A stretch of DNA of 64,000 nucleotides from Arthrobacter sp. SPG23. GTDB taxonomy: Bacteria; Actinomycetota; Actinomycetes; Actinomycetales; Micrococcaceae. Numbering within the stretch: the first letter of the stretch is position 1; the number at the start of each line of letters is the position of its first letter. The DNA is taken from positions 20,352 to 84,351 of the forward strand of contig NZ_JYCN01000002.1 in NCBI RefSeq assembly GCF_000876655.1, given 5' to 3'. Shown piece by piece: positions 42,982 to 51,956 of this stretch. A model generated the notes under the pieces. The model saw nothing but the letters and a program-made list of their open reading frames with translations. It was not told the origin of the DNA and did not search any database. The translations under genes and the position numbers were made by a program.

Positions 42982-43245
42982 TTAGCGGGCCGTGCGCTTG
43001 GTGATCATGCCGTAAACAAGCAGGACGATGATCGCGCCGCCGATGGCCAGGAGCCATGTGGACAGCGAGAAGAACTCGTTGATGCCAACACCGAAGAGCA
43101 GGCTGCCAATCCAGCCGCCGAGGAAAGCTCCTACGACGCCCAGGAGCAGGGTGATGAAAATGCCACCGCCCTGACGGCCGGGGAGGATTGCCTTAGCGAT
43201 TGCTCCGGCGATAAGACCCAGAATCAGAAATGCGAAAAAACCCAT
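42982..43245 (-). CDS. GlsB/YeaQ/YmgE family stress-response membrane protein
   Basis: 87-residue membrane protein with three hydrophobic helices: FFAFLILGLIAGAIAKAILPG, then the Gly-rich GGIFITLLLGVVGAFLGGWIG, and WLLAIGGAIIVLLVYGMI. The length and the ILPGRQGGG loop are characteristic of the transglycosylase-associated (GlsB) family, which is induced by envelope and general stress. AGAAGGAACGATAAA precedes the ATG at 43245. It stands alone between terminators. Confidence 0.92.
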   Translation of the reverse strand: MGFFAFLILGLIAGAIAKAILPGRQGGGIFITLLLGVVGAFLGGWIGSLLFGVGINEFFSLSTWLLAIGGAIIVLLVYGMITKRTAR

Positions 43246-43378
43246 TTTATCGTTCCTTCTTCTTTCATTGAGGAGGTGCCCGGATCCCGGGCACGCTACA
43301 TCCTTCTACCCAATACTAATCATGCTTAGTATTAATCTGCCAGTCGGTGGACCTGTGATTTCCGTGGAACGCCGATTT

Positions 43379-44209
43379 TCAGTGGCCTTGGACGTCGGAA
43401 TTAACTCCGGACCCGTCACCTCCGTCCAGCGTTGCAATGGCTGTTGTGTCGTCCGCGTCCAGGGCAAAACCGAAGATGTCCAGGTTCTCTTTGATGCGTT
43501 GTGGACTGGCCGACTTGGGGATGGCAACGAGTCCCTGTTCAACATGCCAGCGGAGCACGATCTGGCCGGGGGTTTTGCCATGCTTGTGGGCGATCCTTCC
43601 CAGCACTGGGGCGTTTAGGAGGTCACTGCCCGCACCCAGCGGGCTGTACGACTCAGTGACGATTCCATGCCGCCTGTTGTAGGCGATATCCACGATCCGG
43701 GTGATGGCCGGGCTGACCTGGATCTGGTTGACGGCCGGTACAACGTCGCAGGCGGCCAGGAGCCGCTCCAGGTGCGCCGGCTTGAAGTTGGACACGCCGA
43801 TCGACCTCACTTTGCCGTCCGCCTGCAACCGTTCAAAAGTTTTCCAGGTGGAGATGAATTCATCCCGCCGGGGGAGCGGCCAATGGATCAAAAGCAGGTC
43901 CACGTAGTCCAGTCCGAGGCGTTTGAGCGATCCGTCCAGGCCGGCCACGGCCCTGTCCTGACCCTGGAATTCGCCGTCCAGTTTGGTGGTGATGAACAGT
44001 TCGGAACGGTCAAGGCCGCTGGACCGGATGCCGTTTCCCACGCCTTTTTCGTTGCCGTATTTCACCGCGGTGTCGATGTGCCGGTACCCGGCGTCCACGG
44101 CTTCCACGACGGCGGCAGCCACCTGGCGATCGTCCAGCGGCCAGGTCCCCAGTCCGATCTGCGGAATCCGGTGTCCGTCATTGAGCTCAATCACTGGTGA
44201 GAGTGCCAT
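43379..44209 (-). CDS. Aldo/keto reductase (AKR5-like)
   Basis: 276-residue NADPH-dependent reductase. The catalytic tetrad is visible: D in HIDTAVKYGNE with Y, K in ITTKLDG, and H in LIHWPLP. Further signatures are IGVSNFKPAHLERL and IPKSASPQRIKENL, the 2,5-diketo-D-gluconate reductase type. The start ATG at 44209 follows GGAAAGACTTTCCACATG-like sequence. It is one of three aldo/keto reductase genes within 3 kb and is separated from the next by an epimerase remnant. Confidence 0.93.
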   Translation of the reverse strand: MALSPVIELNDGHRIPQIGLGTWPLDDRQVAAAVVEAVDAGYRHIDTAVKYGNEKGVGNGIRSSGLDRSELFITTKLDGEFQGQDRAVAGLDGSLKRLGLDYVDLLLIHWPLPRRDEFISTWKTFERLQADGKVRSIGVSNFKPAHLERLLAACDVVPAVNQIQVSPAITRIVDIAYNRRHGIVTESYSPLGAGSDLLNAPVLGRIAHKHGKTPGQIVLRWHVEQGLVAIPKSASPQRIKENLDIFGFALDADDTTAIATLDGGDGSGVNSDVQGH

Positions 44210-44289
44210 GTGGAAAGTCTTTCCTACCGGAGTCGGTTTGCCCAGATGTCAGAAGGCACGGTATTCCAACGATTCCGCAGCCCTTGCAC

Positions 44290-44522
44290 GGGACCTCGAA
44301 CGGCGGCCACGTCGAAGTCGCGGCCCCGCAGGGCTTCGCGCACGGCTGCGGTGACCCGGATATCCGCAGTGACCACCTCTGCGCCTTCGGCGACGGACGG
44401 CCGGCCGACTTCCCGCGGTTCGGGATGGTCAGCCGGTGGCCCAGCGCGACGGCGTGTTCTGCCGCCGCCGCGCTGATCACGCCGGTTCCGCCGATGAACA
44501 GGATGTCCGTCGGCGCAGCCAC
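44290..44522 (-). pseudogene. Frameshifted, truncated NAD-dependent epimerase/dehydratase
   Basis: Starting at the GTG at 44522 the frame reads DILFIGGTGVISAAAAEHAV, a clear NAD-binding loop, and continues to NRGKSAGRP. Near 44405 a one-base deletion shifts the frame; in the next frame VAEGAEVVTADIRVTAAV and REALRGRDFDV continue the homology. It then ends abruptly near 44290. Less than a third of a normal epimerase (about 330 residues) remains. It was probably in operon with the upstream aldo/keto reductase, only 14 bp away. Confidence 0.78.
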
Positions 44523-44536
44523 CTTTGCCGGAAAAC

Positions 44537-45508
44537 TCACCAGGCGTAGTCCTCCGGGGCGGTGCGGTGCCCTGGGAAGATGTCGTCGAGGCGCTTGAGC
44601 GCGTCGGAGTCGAGCGTCACGTCCAGGGCCCGGATGGCGGCGTCGAGCTGTTCCTGCGTGCGGGGACCGACGATCGGTGCGGTGACCGCGGGCTGGTGCA
44701 GCAGCCACGCGAGGGCAACGTCGCCGGGCTCGTGGCCGAGGTCGTCGGCCAGGTCCTCGTACCGGCGGATCTGGTCCTGGTGCTTCTCCAGCGTTTCGGC
44801 CGCCCGTCCTTCGGTGCGCCGGACGCCGTCGCGCTCTTTCTTCAACACGCCGCCCAGCAGGCCGCCGTGCAGCGGCGACCAGGGGATCAGCCCCAGCCCG
44901 TACTGCTGCGCGGCCGGGATGACTTCCAGTTCCAGGTTGCGGGTCAGGAGGTTGTAGATGGACTGCTCGCTGACGAGTCCGGTGAAGTTGCGCCGGGCAG
45001 CGGATTCCTGTGCCTGGGCGATGTGCCAGCCGGCAAAGTTGCTGCTGCCCGCGTAGAGGATCTTGCCCTGCTGCACGGCCACTTCCATGGCCTGCCAGAT
45101 TTCATCCCAGGGAGTGTTCCGGTCGATGTGGTGGAACTGGTAGATGTCGATATAGTCCGTCTGGAGCCGCTTGAGGCTCGCGTCCAGCGCCCGCCTGATG
45201 TTCAGGGCGGACAGCTTGGATTCGTTGGGCCGCTCCGTCATAGTCCCGTAGAGCTTGGTGGCCAGCACCGTGCGTTCCCGGCGCTCGCCGCCCTGGGCGA
45301 ACCAGCGGCCAACGATTTCCTCGGTCCAGCCGCGGCGGTCGGTGCCGCCGTATACGTTGGCGGTGTCAAAGAAATTGATGCCGGAGTCCAGTGCGGAGTC
45401 CATGATGGAGTGCGCGGCCGATTCTTCGGTCTGGGGCCCAAAGTTCATGGTGCCCAGGCACAGGCGTGAAACCTGAAGGCCGGAGCGGCCAAGATGTGTG
45501 TACTGCAT
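44537..45508 (-). CDS. Aldo/keto reductase (general/YajO-like)
   Basis: 323-residue reductase. FDTANVYGG holds D and Y, ATKLYG the K, and FHHID the catalytic H. GLIPWSPLHGGLLGG and IVGPRTQEQLDAAI are typical for this larger branch, which differs from the two AKR5-like neighbours. The ATG at 45508 starts MQYTHLGRSGLQVSRLCLG. Substrates of such enzymes are usually aldehydes or sugars; no specific substrate can be assigned. Confidence 0.93.
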   Translation of the reverse strand: MQYTHLGRSGLQVSRLCLGTMNFGPQTEESAAHSIMDSALDSGINFFDTANVYGGTDRRGWTEEIVGRWFAQGGERRERTVLATKLYGTMTERPNESKLSALNIRRALDASLKRLQTDYIDIYQFHHIDRNTPWDEIWQAMEVAVQQGKILYAGSSNFAGWHIAQAQESAARRNFTGLVSEQSIYNLLTRNLELEVIPAAQQYGLGLIPWSPLHGGLLGGVLKKERDGVRRTEGRAAETLEKHQDQIRRYEDLADDLGHEPGDVALAWLLHQPAVTAPIVGPRTQEQLDAAIRALDVTLDSDALKRLDDIFPGHRTAPEDYAW

Positions 45509-45544
45509 GCTGAGATGTCCTATCTGTCTGTGATCGAGCTTGTC

Positions 45545-45590
45545 CGGTGGTTGAGCCTGTCGAGATCGGTTTCGACAGGCTCAACCACCG
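45545..45590. terminator. Inverted repeat CGGTGGTTGAGCCTGTCGA / complement
   Basis: Perfect 19-bp arms (45545-45563 and 45572-45590) around GATCGGTT. It ends the upstream minus-strand reductase gene. The arm matches the TCGACAGGCTCAACCACC element familiar from Micrococcaceae and related intergenic regions; a degenerate single arm occurs at 51906-51925. Confidence 0.85.
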
Positions 45591-45598
45591 ACGGTCGG

Positions 45599-46444
45599 CT
45601 ACATCTGGCTGAAAGCGGCAACGGCGGGGTCGGCGCCCGCACGGGCGCCCGACTCCAGGGCGGTGATTTCGCTGAGTTCGGCGGCGGAGAGTTCGACGGC
45701 GACGGCCCCCAGGTTCTCCCGCATGCGCTTCGAGTCGGCTGACTTGGGGATGACGATGGTTCCCTGGGCAAGGTGCCAGGCCAGCACCACCTGGGCCGGG
45801 GTGACGTCGTATTTGCCGGCAAGGTCTTTCACCGCCGCTGCGTTCAGGTCGGCTCCCTGGCCGAGCGGGCTGTACGCCTCAACGGCAATGCCGAGTTCCC
45901 TGCACTTGGCGGCCAGCTCCTGCTGCTGGAAAGTGGGGTGGATTTCGAACTGGTTCACAGCCGGGACGACGTCCGCCGCCGGGAGGAGCGTGTCCAGGTG
46001 GTCTGCGAGGAAGTTGGAGACGCCGATTGCGCGGATCTGGCTGTTGGCGTAGAGCTTTTCCATCGCTTTCCAGGCTTCGGTGAAGAGCCCCTGGGAGGGT
46101 ACCGGCCAGTGGATCAGGTAGAGGTCCACGAACTCGACGCCGAGTGCCTTGCGGCTGTTCTGGAACGCCTCATGGGCGTTGCCCTGTTCGCCATTGCGGA
46201 GCTTGGTGGTGATGAAGATATCCTCGCGGGGAATACCTGATGCTGCGATGGCAGCACCCACCCCGGCCTCGTTCCGGTAGGCGGCAGCGGTATCGATGTG
46301 CCGGTAGCCCGCTTCGAGCGCATCTTCGACGATGCGCTGTGTCTCTTCCGGCGGAACCTGGAACACGCCGAAGCCGAGTTGCGGGATCTGGACCCCGTTG
46401 TTGAGGGTCACCTGCGGGATGGTGTTTTGGTGCGTCTGGGACAT
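45599..46444 (-). CDS. Aldo/keto reductase (2,5-diketo-gluconate reductase-like)
   Basis: 281-residue AKR5-type enzyme: HIDTAAAYRNE, ITTKLRNG and LIHWPVPSQG contain the catalytic D, Y, K and H. IPKSADSKRMRENLGAVAVEL binds NADPH. The ATG at 46444 follows CGGAAGAACTGACG. It is divergent from the XRE-type regulator at 46624; many members of this regulator family control a neighbouring oxidoreductase, so it is the likely target. Confidence 0.93.
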   Translation of the reverse strand: MSQTHQNTIPQVTLNNGVQIPQLGFGVFQVPPEETQRIVEDALEAGYRHIDTAAAYRNEAGVGAAIAASGIPREDIFITTKLRNGEQGNAHEAFQNSRKALGVEFVDLYLIHWPVPSQGLFTEAWKAMEKLYANSQIRAIGVSNFLADHLDTLLPAADVVPAVNQFEIHPTFQQQELAAKCRELGIAVEAYSPLGQGADLNAAAVKDLAGKYDVTPAQVVLAWHLAQGTIVIPKSADSKRMRENLGAVAVELSAAELSEITALESGARAGADPAVAAFSQM

Positions 46445-46623
46445 CGTCAGTTCTTCCGGTCGAAGGGATCGTCGAAGGGCAAGCGGGAAACCGCTTTCGT
46501 GCTGGCTATGTTCCGAGCCTATGCACTTTGCACCGCACTGTCAGTAGGGGTGCCTGTTCCTGTTTTTCCTAGGACTGGCAGTCCTACGTTCGTTGTATAA
46601 ATCAGGCTTCCTGGCCGTGCACA

Positions 46624-47529
46624 ATGGAAGGCATGGGTCAGAGCGCCGAGTTTGGAAAATTCCTGAAGGCCATGAGGTCACGGCTGAAGCCGGAGGACGC
46701 CGGGTTGCCCGGAACCTCCGGCGCCCGACGGGTTCCGGGGCTGCGCCGCGAGGAGATAGCCCGGCTGGCGGATGTGAGCACGGACTATTACACGCGCCTG
46801 GAGCAGGGCCGTAACATCCACCCGTCAAGGGCGGTGCTCGATTCAGTGGCGCGGGCCCTGCGCCTGGATTCCAGCGAACAGGCGCACATGATGGACCTTC
46901 TGGAGAACTGTGCGGAATCGCAGCGCTCACCGATTCCGGCCCAGGGTGTCCGCCCGGCCCTCCGCCAGCTCCTCGGCGCGGTGGGTGACGTTCCCGCGCT
47001 GGTTTTGGGCCGCCGGAGCGACGTGCTGGCCGGCAACCCGCTGGCCTTCCTGCTGTTTGCGGATTTCCCGTCCATGCCGGCAGGGGAGCGAAACCTCACG
47101 CGCTGGCTGATGCTGGACCCGCGCGCCCGTGAACTGTTCCCGGACTGGAAGGCCGTGGCAGCGGAGGCCGTCGGAGCCCTGCGCGGGGACGTTGGCCGCC
47201 ACCCGAATGATGCCCAGGCAAACCAGCTGGTGGGTGAACTTGCGGTGCACAGCGAACACTTCCGCCAGTGGTGGGCCGGGCACCGCGTGGCTGCTCCGTC
47301 GGCGGGAAGCATACGGCTCCGCCACCCGGTGGTGGGAGACCTGGAGCTGGACTTTGAAAACCTGGTGCTGCCGGAGGACCCGGACCAGGTCCTCCGAATA
47401 TTTTCCGCAAAGCCGGGTTCGCCGTCGGCCGATTCGTTGACGCTGCTGGGCAGCTTCGGTGCCGGCATCGAGGACGTAGCGTCTACGGCGGCGCGACCGG
47501 CTGTGCAGCTGCCACATGAACCCGGCTGA
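46624..47529 (+). CDS. XRE family regulator with MmyB-like ligand-binding domain
   Basis: 301-residue DNA-binding protein. The helix-turn-helix is GLRREEIARLADVSTDYYTRLEQGRN at about residues 39-64, preceded by the GTSGARRVPG segment typical of the family. The rest is the MmyB-like ligand-binding domain (LLGAVGDVPALVLGRRSDVLAGNPLAFLLF), which in relatives senses small hydrophobic molecules. An ATG at 46633 with GGAAGG just before it is an alternative start. It is divergent from the aldo/keto reductase gene at 45599-46444, with 179 bp between, so control of that gene is likely. Confidence 0.9.
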   Translation: MEGMGQSAEFGKFLKAMRSRLKPEDAGLPGTSGARRVPGLRREEIARLADVSTDYYTRLEQGRNIHPSRAVLDSVARALRLDSSEQAHMMDLLENCAESQRSPIPAQGVRPALRQLLGAVGDVPALVLGRRSDVLAGNPLAFLLFADFPSMPAGERNLTRWLMLDPRARELFPDWKAVAAEAVGALRGDVGRHPNDAQANQLVGELAVHSEHFRQWWAGHRVAAPSAGSIRLRHPVVGDLELDFENLVLPEDPDQVLRIFSAKPGSPSADSLTLLGSFGAGIEDVASTAARPAVQLPHEPG

Positions 47530-47615
47530 TTCTGGGCAAACGCCCATTGGGGGAGTGCGGTGGGTTTCCTAGCCTTGGGGTGGAACTTTTTCACTATCAA
47601 GGATGGGATTCAACG

Positions 47616-47813
47616 ATGAAGCGCATCGCACTGCTCCGCGAACGGGTGGCCACCGCCGGCGCCACAGGAACCCACTGCCCGGCCTCCGGACTGTGGGCCC
47701 CCGTGGACGCACCGCATGACGGCCACACCTTTTTTGAAGGACACATCTTCCCGTCCTACAACGGTTCGCCTACCGTGTGGCGCCGCCTGACGTCACGGGA
47801 TACGTCCCGCTGA
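47616..47813 (+). CDS. Small protein with C-P-x-S-G-x-W motif
   Basis: 65-residue protein of unknown function. It reads MKRIALLRERVATAGATG, then HCPASGLWAPVDAPHDGHTF, FEGHIFPSYNGSP and TVWRRL. The single Cys in CPASGLW followed by an F-x-E-G-x-x-x-P strand and a closing W looks like a small beta fold. AAGGATGGG lies upstream of the ATG at 47616. It is convergent with dodecin, 11 bp away. I do not recognise the family with certainty. Confidence 0.6.
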   Translation: MKRIALLRERVATAGATGTHCPASGLWAPVDAPHDGHTFFEGHIFPSYNGSPTVWRRLTSRDTSR

Positions 47814-47824
47814 ACTCCGCGGTT

Positions 47825-48034
47825 TCAGCGCTCCAGGCGGAATCCCAGTTTGATGGTCACCTGCCAGTCGGCCACCTGTCCGTTTTCAAGATGACCGCGG
47901 ATTTCCTTGACCTCGAACCAGTCCAGGTTGCGGAGGGTCTTGGCGGCCTCGGCGATCCCGTTGCGGACGGCAGCGTCCACGCCTTCGTTTGAAGTCCCGA
48001 CAATTTCAGAAATGCTGTAGGTGTGATTCGACAA
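47825..48034 (-). CDS. Dodecin family flavin-binding protein
   Basis: 69-residue dodecin. Family features are SISEIVGTSNEGVDAAVRNGIAEAAKTLRNLDWFEVKEIRG with the flavin-stacking W, and GQVADWQVTIKLGFRLE. The TTG start at 48034 is supported by GAGGAGCGAAG upstream. Dodecins form dodecamers that store or buffer flavins (or coenzyme A in some actinobacteria). It stands alone. Confidence 0.95.
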   Translation of the reverse strand: MSNHTYSISEIVGTSNEGVDAAVRNGIAEAAKTLRNLDWFEVKEIRGHLENGQVADWQVTIKLGFRLER

Positions 48035-48196
48035 CTTCGCTCCTCATAATCTCCATTGACACCCGGAACTGCGGGGCGTCCCTGCAGATTAGCGGACGCA
48101 GGGCGGCGCGACTAGGGCTTTGCGGCGGCTATCGGAGCCGGAGGTTTCCGCCGCCACGGCCTGGTGGCCGCAGCCCTGAGGCCCGGCGGCCGAGAC

Positions 48197-49096
48197 TCAA
48201 CGGTCGGGCCCGGTGGGGAGCGGGCCGCCGGAGAACGGGCCGGCGGGGAAGGGGCCGTGCGCGACGCCTGGACCGAATATGGGCCCGGGTTCGGGTCGTT
48301 TGGCTTTAAGGCCCAGGTTCGCGGGCCGTTGCCGGACCCGGCGCACCACCCACGGGAAGAGGTAGTCCTTGGCCCAGACCAGGTCGCTGCTCCTGGCCTG
48401 CCGCCAGCTGCTGGCGGGCAGCACCTTGGGCTCCAGCGGCTTGAGGGTGTGGGGCACGTTCAGTGTTTCCAGCACCATGGCCGCGATGGTGTGGTGGCCC
48501 AGCGGGGAAAAATGGAGGCGGTCGGGATCCCACATGTGCGGAGCCGCCAACTGTCGCAGCGTCCACAGGTCGGCCACCACGCCGTCGTGGCGGGCCGCTA
48601 TGGTGCGAAGGTTTTCGTTGAAGATGGCCACCTTGCCGCGGATCCGGCCGAACACGGGGGTGCCTCCCCAGTCCGGGCCGGTGAACAGCACCACTGTTGC
48701 CCCGGTGGCACTGAGGAGTCCTATGGCCGGCTCCAGCTTTTCCGCCAGCTTGTCCGGATCGCTGCCGCGGAAGACGATGTCGTTGCCTCCGGCTGAGAGC
48801 GTGACCAGGTCCGGTTTAAGTTCCAGGGCCGGCCCTAACTGGTCATCCACGATCTGCTGCAACAGGCGGCCCCTGACCGCCAGGTTTGCGTAGGCGAAGT
48901 CCTGGTGGCCCAGGCTCAGCTCTTCCGCAACCCGGTCTGCCCAGCCCCGGACACCGCCGGGGCTTCGCGGCTCCGGATCGCCGTAACCCTCCGTAAATGA
49001 ATCACCTAGTGCCACGTATCGGTTCCAGGGGTGCGGAGCCGGAGTGCTCGACGCGGAGGGTGTTCGCGCCGGTCCAGGAATGCTGAACGTACTCAC
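48197..49096 (-). CDS. SGNH/GDSL hydrolase family protein
   Basis: 299-residue hydrolase. Block I is YVALGDSFTEGYGDP near residue 30 (nucleophile Ser), block III is LSAGGNDIVF near 98, and block V is WDPDRLHFSPLGHH near 187 with the D-x-x-H pair (D, H). The C-terminus is a Pro/Gly-rich tail (GPFPAGPFSGGPLPTG). The GTG at 49096 is taken as start because it leaves a short normal N-terminus; the frame is open further upstream but unlike the family. No signal peptide is seen. Substrate unknown. Confidence 0.88.
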   Translation of the reverse strand: MSTFSIPGPARTPSASSTPAPHPWNRYVALGDSFTEGYGDPEPRSPGGVRGWADRVAEELSLGHQDFAYANLAVRGRLLQQIVDDQLGPALELKPDLVTLSAGGNDIVFRGSDPDKLAEKLEPAIGLLSATGATVVLFTGPDWGGTPVFGRIRGKVAIFNENLRTIAARHDGVVADLWTLRQLAAPHMWDPDRLHFSPLGHHTIAAMVLETLNVPHTLKPLEPKVLPASSWRQARSSDLVWAKDYLFPWVVRRVRQRPANLGLKAKRPEPGPIFGPGVAHGPFPAGPFSGGPLPTGPDR

Positions 49097-49191
49097 GTTC
49101 CCATGGTGACCCCATCGGGGGCCCAAGAACAGGGTCGAAGGGCGCAATTCCCTGCGAACCGCAGGGCCGTCGGGCGGTGTGATTCCAGTGA

Positions 49192-49515
<324 letters not shown>

Positions 49516-49526
49516 GGGCTAAGCCG

Positions 49527-50237
49527 TCAGGCGGTCTTCGCCTCAAGCACGTACGTCTTCAGGTCGTCCAGCGTCTGCTGCATGTGGGCGTCCATGGCGC
49601 TGCGCGAGCGTCCGGCGTCCCGCGATTCCAGCGCCTCGGCAATGGCCTGGTGGTGCCCGATCGCATGCTCCTGGATGTCGCGGAACTTGGACGTCTGCGT
49701 CCGGCGCTTCTCCAGCACGCGGTGCAGGGGCTCGAACAGGACGGCCACAAAAACGTTCTCCGAGGCGCGGAGGATGACGTCGTGGAACGCGAGGTCGGCC
49801 TCAACGAAGGCGGCCAGATCGTCGGAGTCATGGGCCTTGCGCATGGCTGCCACGTAGCCGTGCAGTGTCCCGATTTCAGCGTCGCTGATGCGGCCCGCCG
49901 CCAGTTCGCATGCCCCCGTTTCCAGCATCCGGCGGAGTTCGATCAGCTGGATGGCGGCGGAGGCGTCATTCACGCCCTCTGACGCGGCGCGGAGAACTGC
50001 TTCCAGTGATGCCCAGCGGTTGAGCGGGTTGACGAACGTGCCCCGCCCCCGCTCCACGCTCAGGATGCGCTGCGCTTCAAGCGTCTTCATGGCTTCGCGC
50101 ACTGTCATGCGGCTGACTTCGTGTTTCGCGCTCAGTTCCAGCTCGCCGGGGACACTGGACCCGGGAGGAAACTCGCCGGCAATGATCCGGTCCAGGAGCT
50201 CATCGGCCACCACGCCGACCAGTGATTTACGTGCCAA
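49527..50237 (-). CDS. GntR family regulator with FCD domain
   Basis: 236-residue regulator. The winged helix-turn-helix is LSAKHEVSRMTVREAMKTLE with the wing RGRGTFVNP, and the C-terminal FCD domain (LAFHDVILRASEN near residue 149, IGHHQAIAEALESRDA near 191) has His and Asp residues usual for metal-linked acid sensing. It is divergent from the acid-sugar operon (kinase at 50390). Two palindromes sharing GTCnGAC lie in the gap, so it is almost surely the operon's repressor, with an acid sugar or its phosphate as inducer. Confidence 0.92.
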   Translation of the reverse strand: MARKSLVGVVADELLDRIIAGEFPPGSSVPGELELSAKHEVSRMTVREAMKTLEAQRILSVERGRGTFVNPLNRWASLEAVLRAASEGVNDASAAIQLIELRRMLETGACELAAGRISDAEIGTLHGYVAAMRKAHDSDDLAAFVEADLAFHDVILRASENVFVAVLFEPLHRVLEKRRTQTSKFRDIQEHAIGHHQAIAEALESRDAGRSRSAMDAHMQQTLDDLKTYVLEAKTA

Positions 50238-50266
50238 TTTTCCCCCGTTCAGCGGTGAGCGACGAT

Positions 50267-50277
50267 TTGTCCGACAA
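50267..50277. promoter_or_regulatory. Putative GntR operator (TTGTCCGACAA)
   Basis: Perfect palindrome of 5-bp arms around one base, 29 bp before the gntR-like start. It shares GTC-N-GAC with the second site at 50327. Confidence 0.68.
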
Positions 50278-50326
50278 GTCTACTTGCGCGTCCCTGTGCC
50301 TTGTGCCACACTAGCATTCAAATGTT

Positions 50327-50341
50327 AGATGTCTGACATCT
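50327..50341. promoter_or_regulatory. Putative GntR operator (AGATGTCTGACATCT)
   Basis: Perfect palindrome of 7-bp arms around one base, 49 bp before the kinase start. Spacing and symmetry fit FadR-type GntR sites. Confidence 0.72.
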
Positions 50342-50389
50342 TACAAATACCTACCCGCAGCAGAGATTTCATACACAACGGAGTGCAAA

Positions 50390-51898
50390 GTGCCCCTTGA
50401 AGCAGATGTGCTGGCAGCCTTCCCGGCAGAGGTCCAGATTCCCGCTGAGCTGGTTGCCGACGCTGTAGCGGCGTCCTCGGCAGCCTCCCCCCGAGTGCTC
50501 GTAGTGCTCGACGACGACCCCACCGGCACCCAGTCCGTCGCGGACCTGCCGGTCCTCACCCGCTGGGACGTGGCCGATTTCACCTGGGCGTTCGCCCATA
50601 TCCGGGAGAACCAGACGAAGCCCGCCGTCTACGTGCTCACCAACACCCGCAGCCTGGATGCTGCCGAGGCTGCGGCCCGGAACGAGGAAATCGTCCGCAA
50701 CGCGCTGGCGGCAGCAGGCTCGTCCGAGACCGAATCCGGCAGTGCCGGTTCCAGTCTCCGGCTGGGTTTCGTCAGCCGCAGCGACTCCACCCTCCGCGGC
50801 CACTACCCGCTCGAGCCGGATGTCATCGCCGCCACCGTCGCCGCCGTCAGCGGCGAGGCGACTGACGGCGTCGTCATCATTCCTGCCTTTCCCGACGCCG
50901 GCCGCGTCACCATCGGCGGCGTGCATTACATGCGCGGCACCGGGGAGGAAGCCGGGACCCTGACACCCGTTGCGGAGACCGAATTCGCGAAGGACGCCTC
51001 TTTCGGCTTCGCCAACTCAGAAATGGCCAAGTACGTGGAGGAGAAGTCACAGGGCCGCTTTGCCGCGGACTCGGTGATCGTCCTGGACCTGAACGTCATC
51101 CGGGCCTCCACCGATCCGCACATTTCCGCCAAGGCCATCGCCGACGCGATCGAATCCGCGACGGACTCCACCCCGATCGTGGCCGACATCGTCTCCGAAA
51201 ACGACCTCCGCGCCCTCTCGCTGGGCCTCGAGGAAGCCGAACGCCGCGGGAAGAAACTCCTCTACCGCGTGGGCCCGCCCTTTGTCCGGGCCCGGATCGG
51301 CCAGGAAATCCGCGCCCAGCTCAGCGGCGAAGAGGCCTACGCCGGCAATACCCCCTCGGAAGCCGGTGGACTCATCGTGGTGGGCTCCCACGTGGGCGTC
51401 ACCACCCGCCAGCTCAAGGCACTCACTGAACAGCACCGCGCGGCACGAATCGTGGAGATCGACGTCGAGAAGCTGCTTGGCGATAGCGCGGCCGGCTACC
51501 TTGACGAGACTGTGGACAAGGTGGTGGAGGCGCTGCGCGGAGGCGACGTCATCGTCCACACCAGCCGCCTGCTCATCAAGACCGATGACGCCGCCGAAAG
51601 CCTGCGGATCGCACGCACGGTGTCCGCGGCCGTCGTCGCGGTCGTGAACCGCACGCTCAAGACCTTCCCGCCGCGCTTTGTGATCGCCAAGGGCGGCATC
51701 ACGTCCTCGGACGTCGCTGCGCACGGCCTGGAAATCCGCCACGCGATCGTCCGCGGCCCCATGCTTCCGGGCATCGTCAGCCTCTGGGAACCGGTGGACG
51801 GCCCCGCGAAGGGCATCCCCTACATCGTCTTCGCCGGCAACGTGGGGGACGACCAGTCCCTCGCCGACGTCACCCGCAAGCTCAGCAACACCTTCTGA
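50390..51898 (+). CDS. Four-carbon acid sugar kinase family protein (DUF1537, OtnK-like)
   Basis: 502-residue kinase. The N-terminal acid-sugar-binding domain has VVLDDDPTGTQS near residue 36 and SRSDSTLRGHY near 127. The C-terminal nucleotide-binding domain has IAKGGITSSDVAAHGLE near 434 and VFAGNVGDDQSL near the end. The family phosphorylates oxidised acid sugars such as 3-oxo-tetronates. The GTG at 50390 follows GGAGTGCAAA, within the usual distance. It is first in the operon with dehydrogenase, GntP permease and aldolase. The substrate chain length cannot be told from the sequence. Confidence 0.9.
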   Translation: MPLEADVLAAFPAEVQIPAELVADAVAASSAASPRVLVVLDDDPTGTQSVADLPVLTRWDVADFTWAFAHIRENQTKPAVYVLTNTRSLDAAEAAARNEEIVRNALAAAGSSETESGSAGSSLRLGFVSRSDSTLRGHYPLEPDVIAATVAAVSGEATDGVVIIPAFPDAGRVTIGGVHYMRGTGEEAGTLTPVAETEFAKDASFGFANSEMAKYVEEKSQGRFAADSVIVLDLNVIRASTDPHISAKAIADAIESATDSTPIVADIVSENDLRALSLGLEEAERRGKKLLYRVGPPFVRARIGQEIRAQLSGEEAYAGNTPSEAGGLIVVGSHVGVTTRQLKALTEQHRAARIVEIDVEKLLGDSAAGYLDETVDKVVEALRGGDVIVHTSRLLIKTDDAAESLRIARTVSAAVVAVVNRTLKTFPPRFVIAKGGITSSDVAAHGLEIRHAIVRGPMLPGIVSLWEPVDGPAKGIPYIVFAGNVGDDQSLADVTRKLSNTF

Positions 51899-51956
51899 AA
51901 CCCGGATTTCGACGGGCTCAATCACCGATCTCATTACTCATTCAATGGAGAACACC

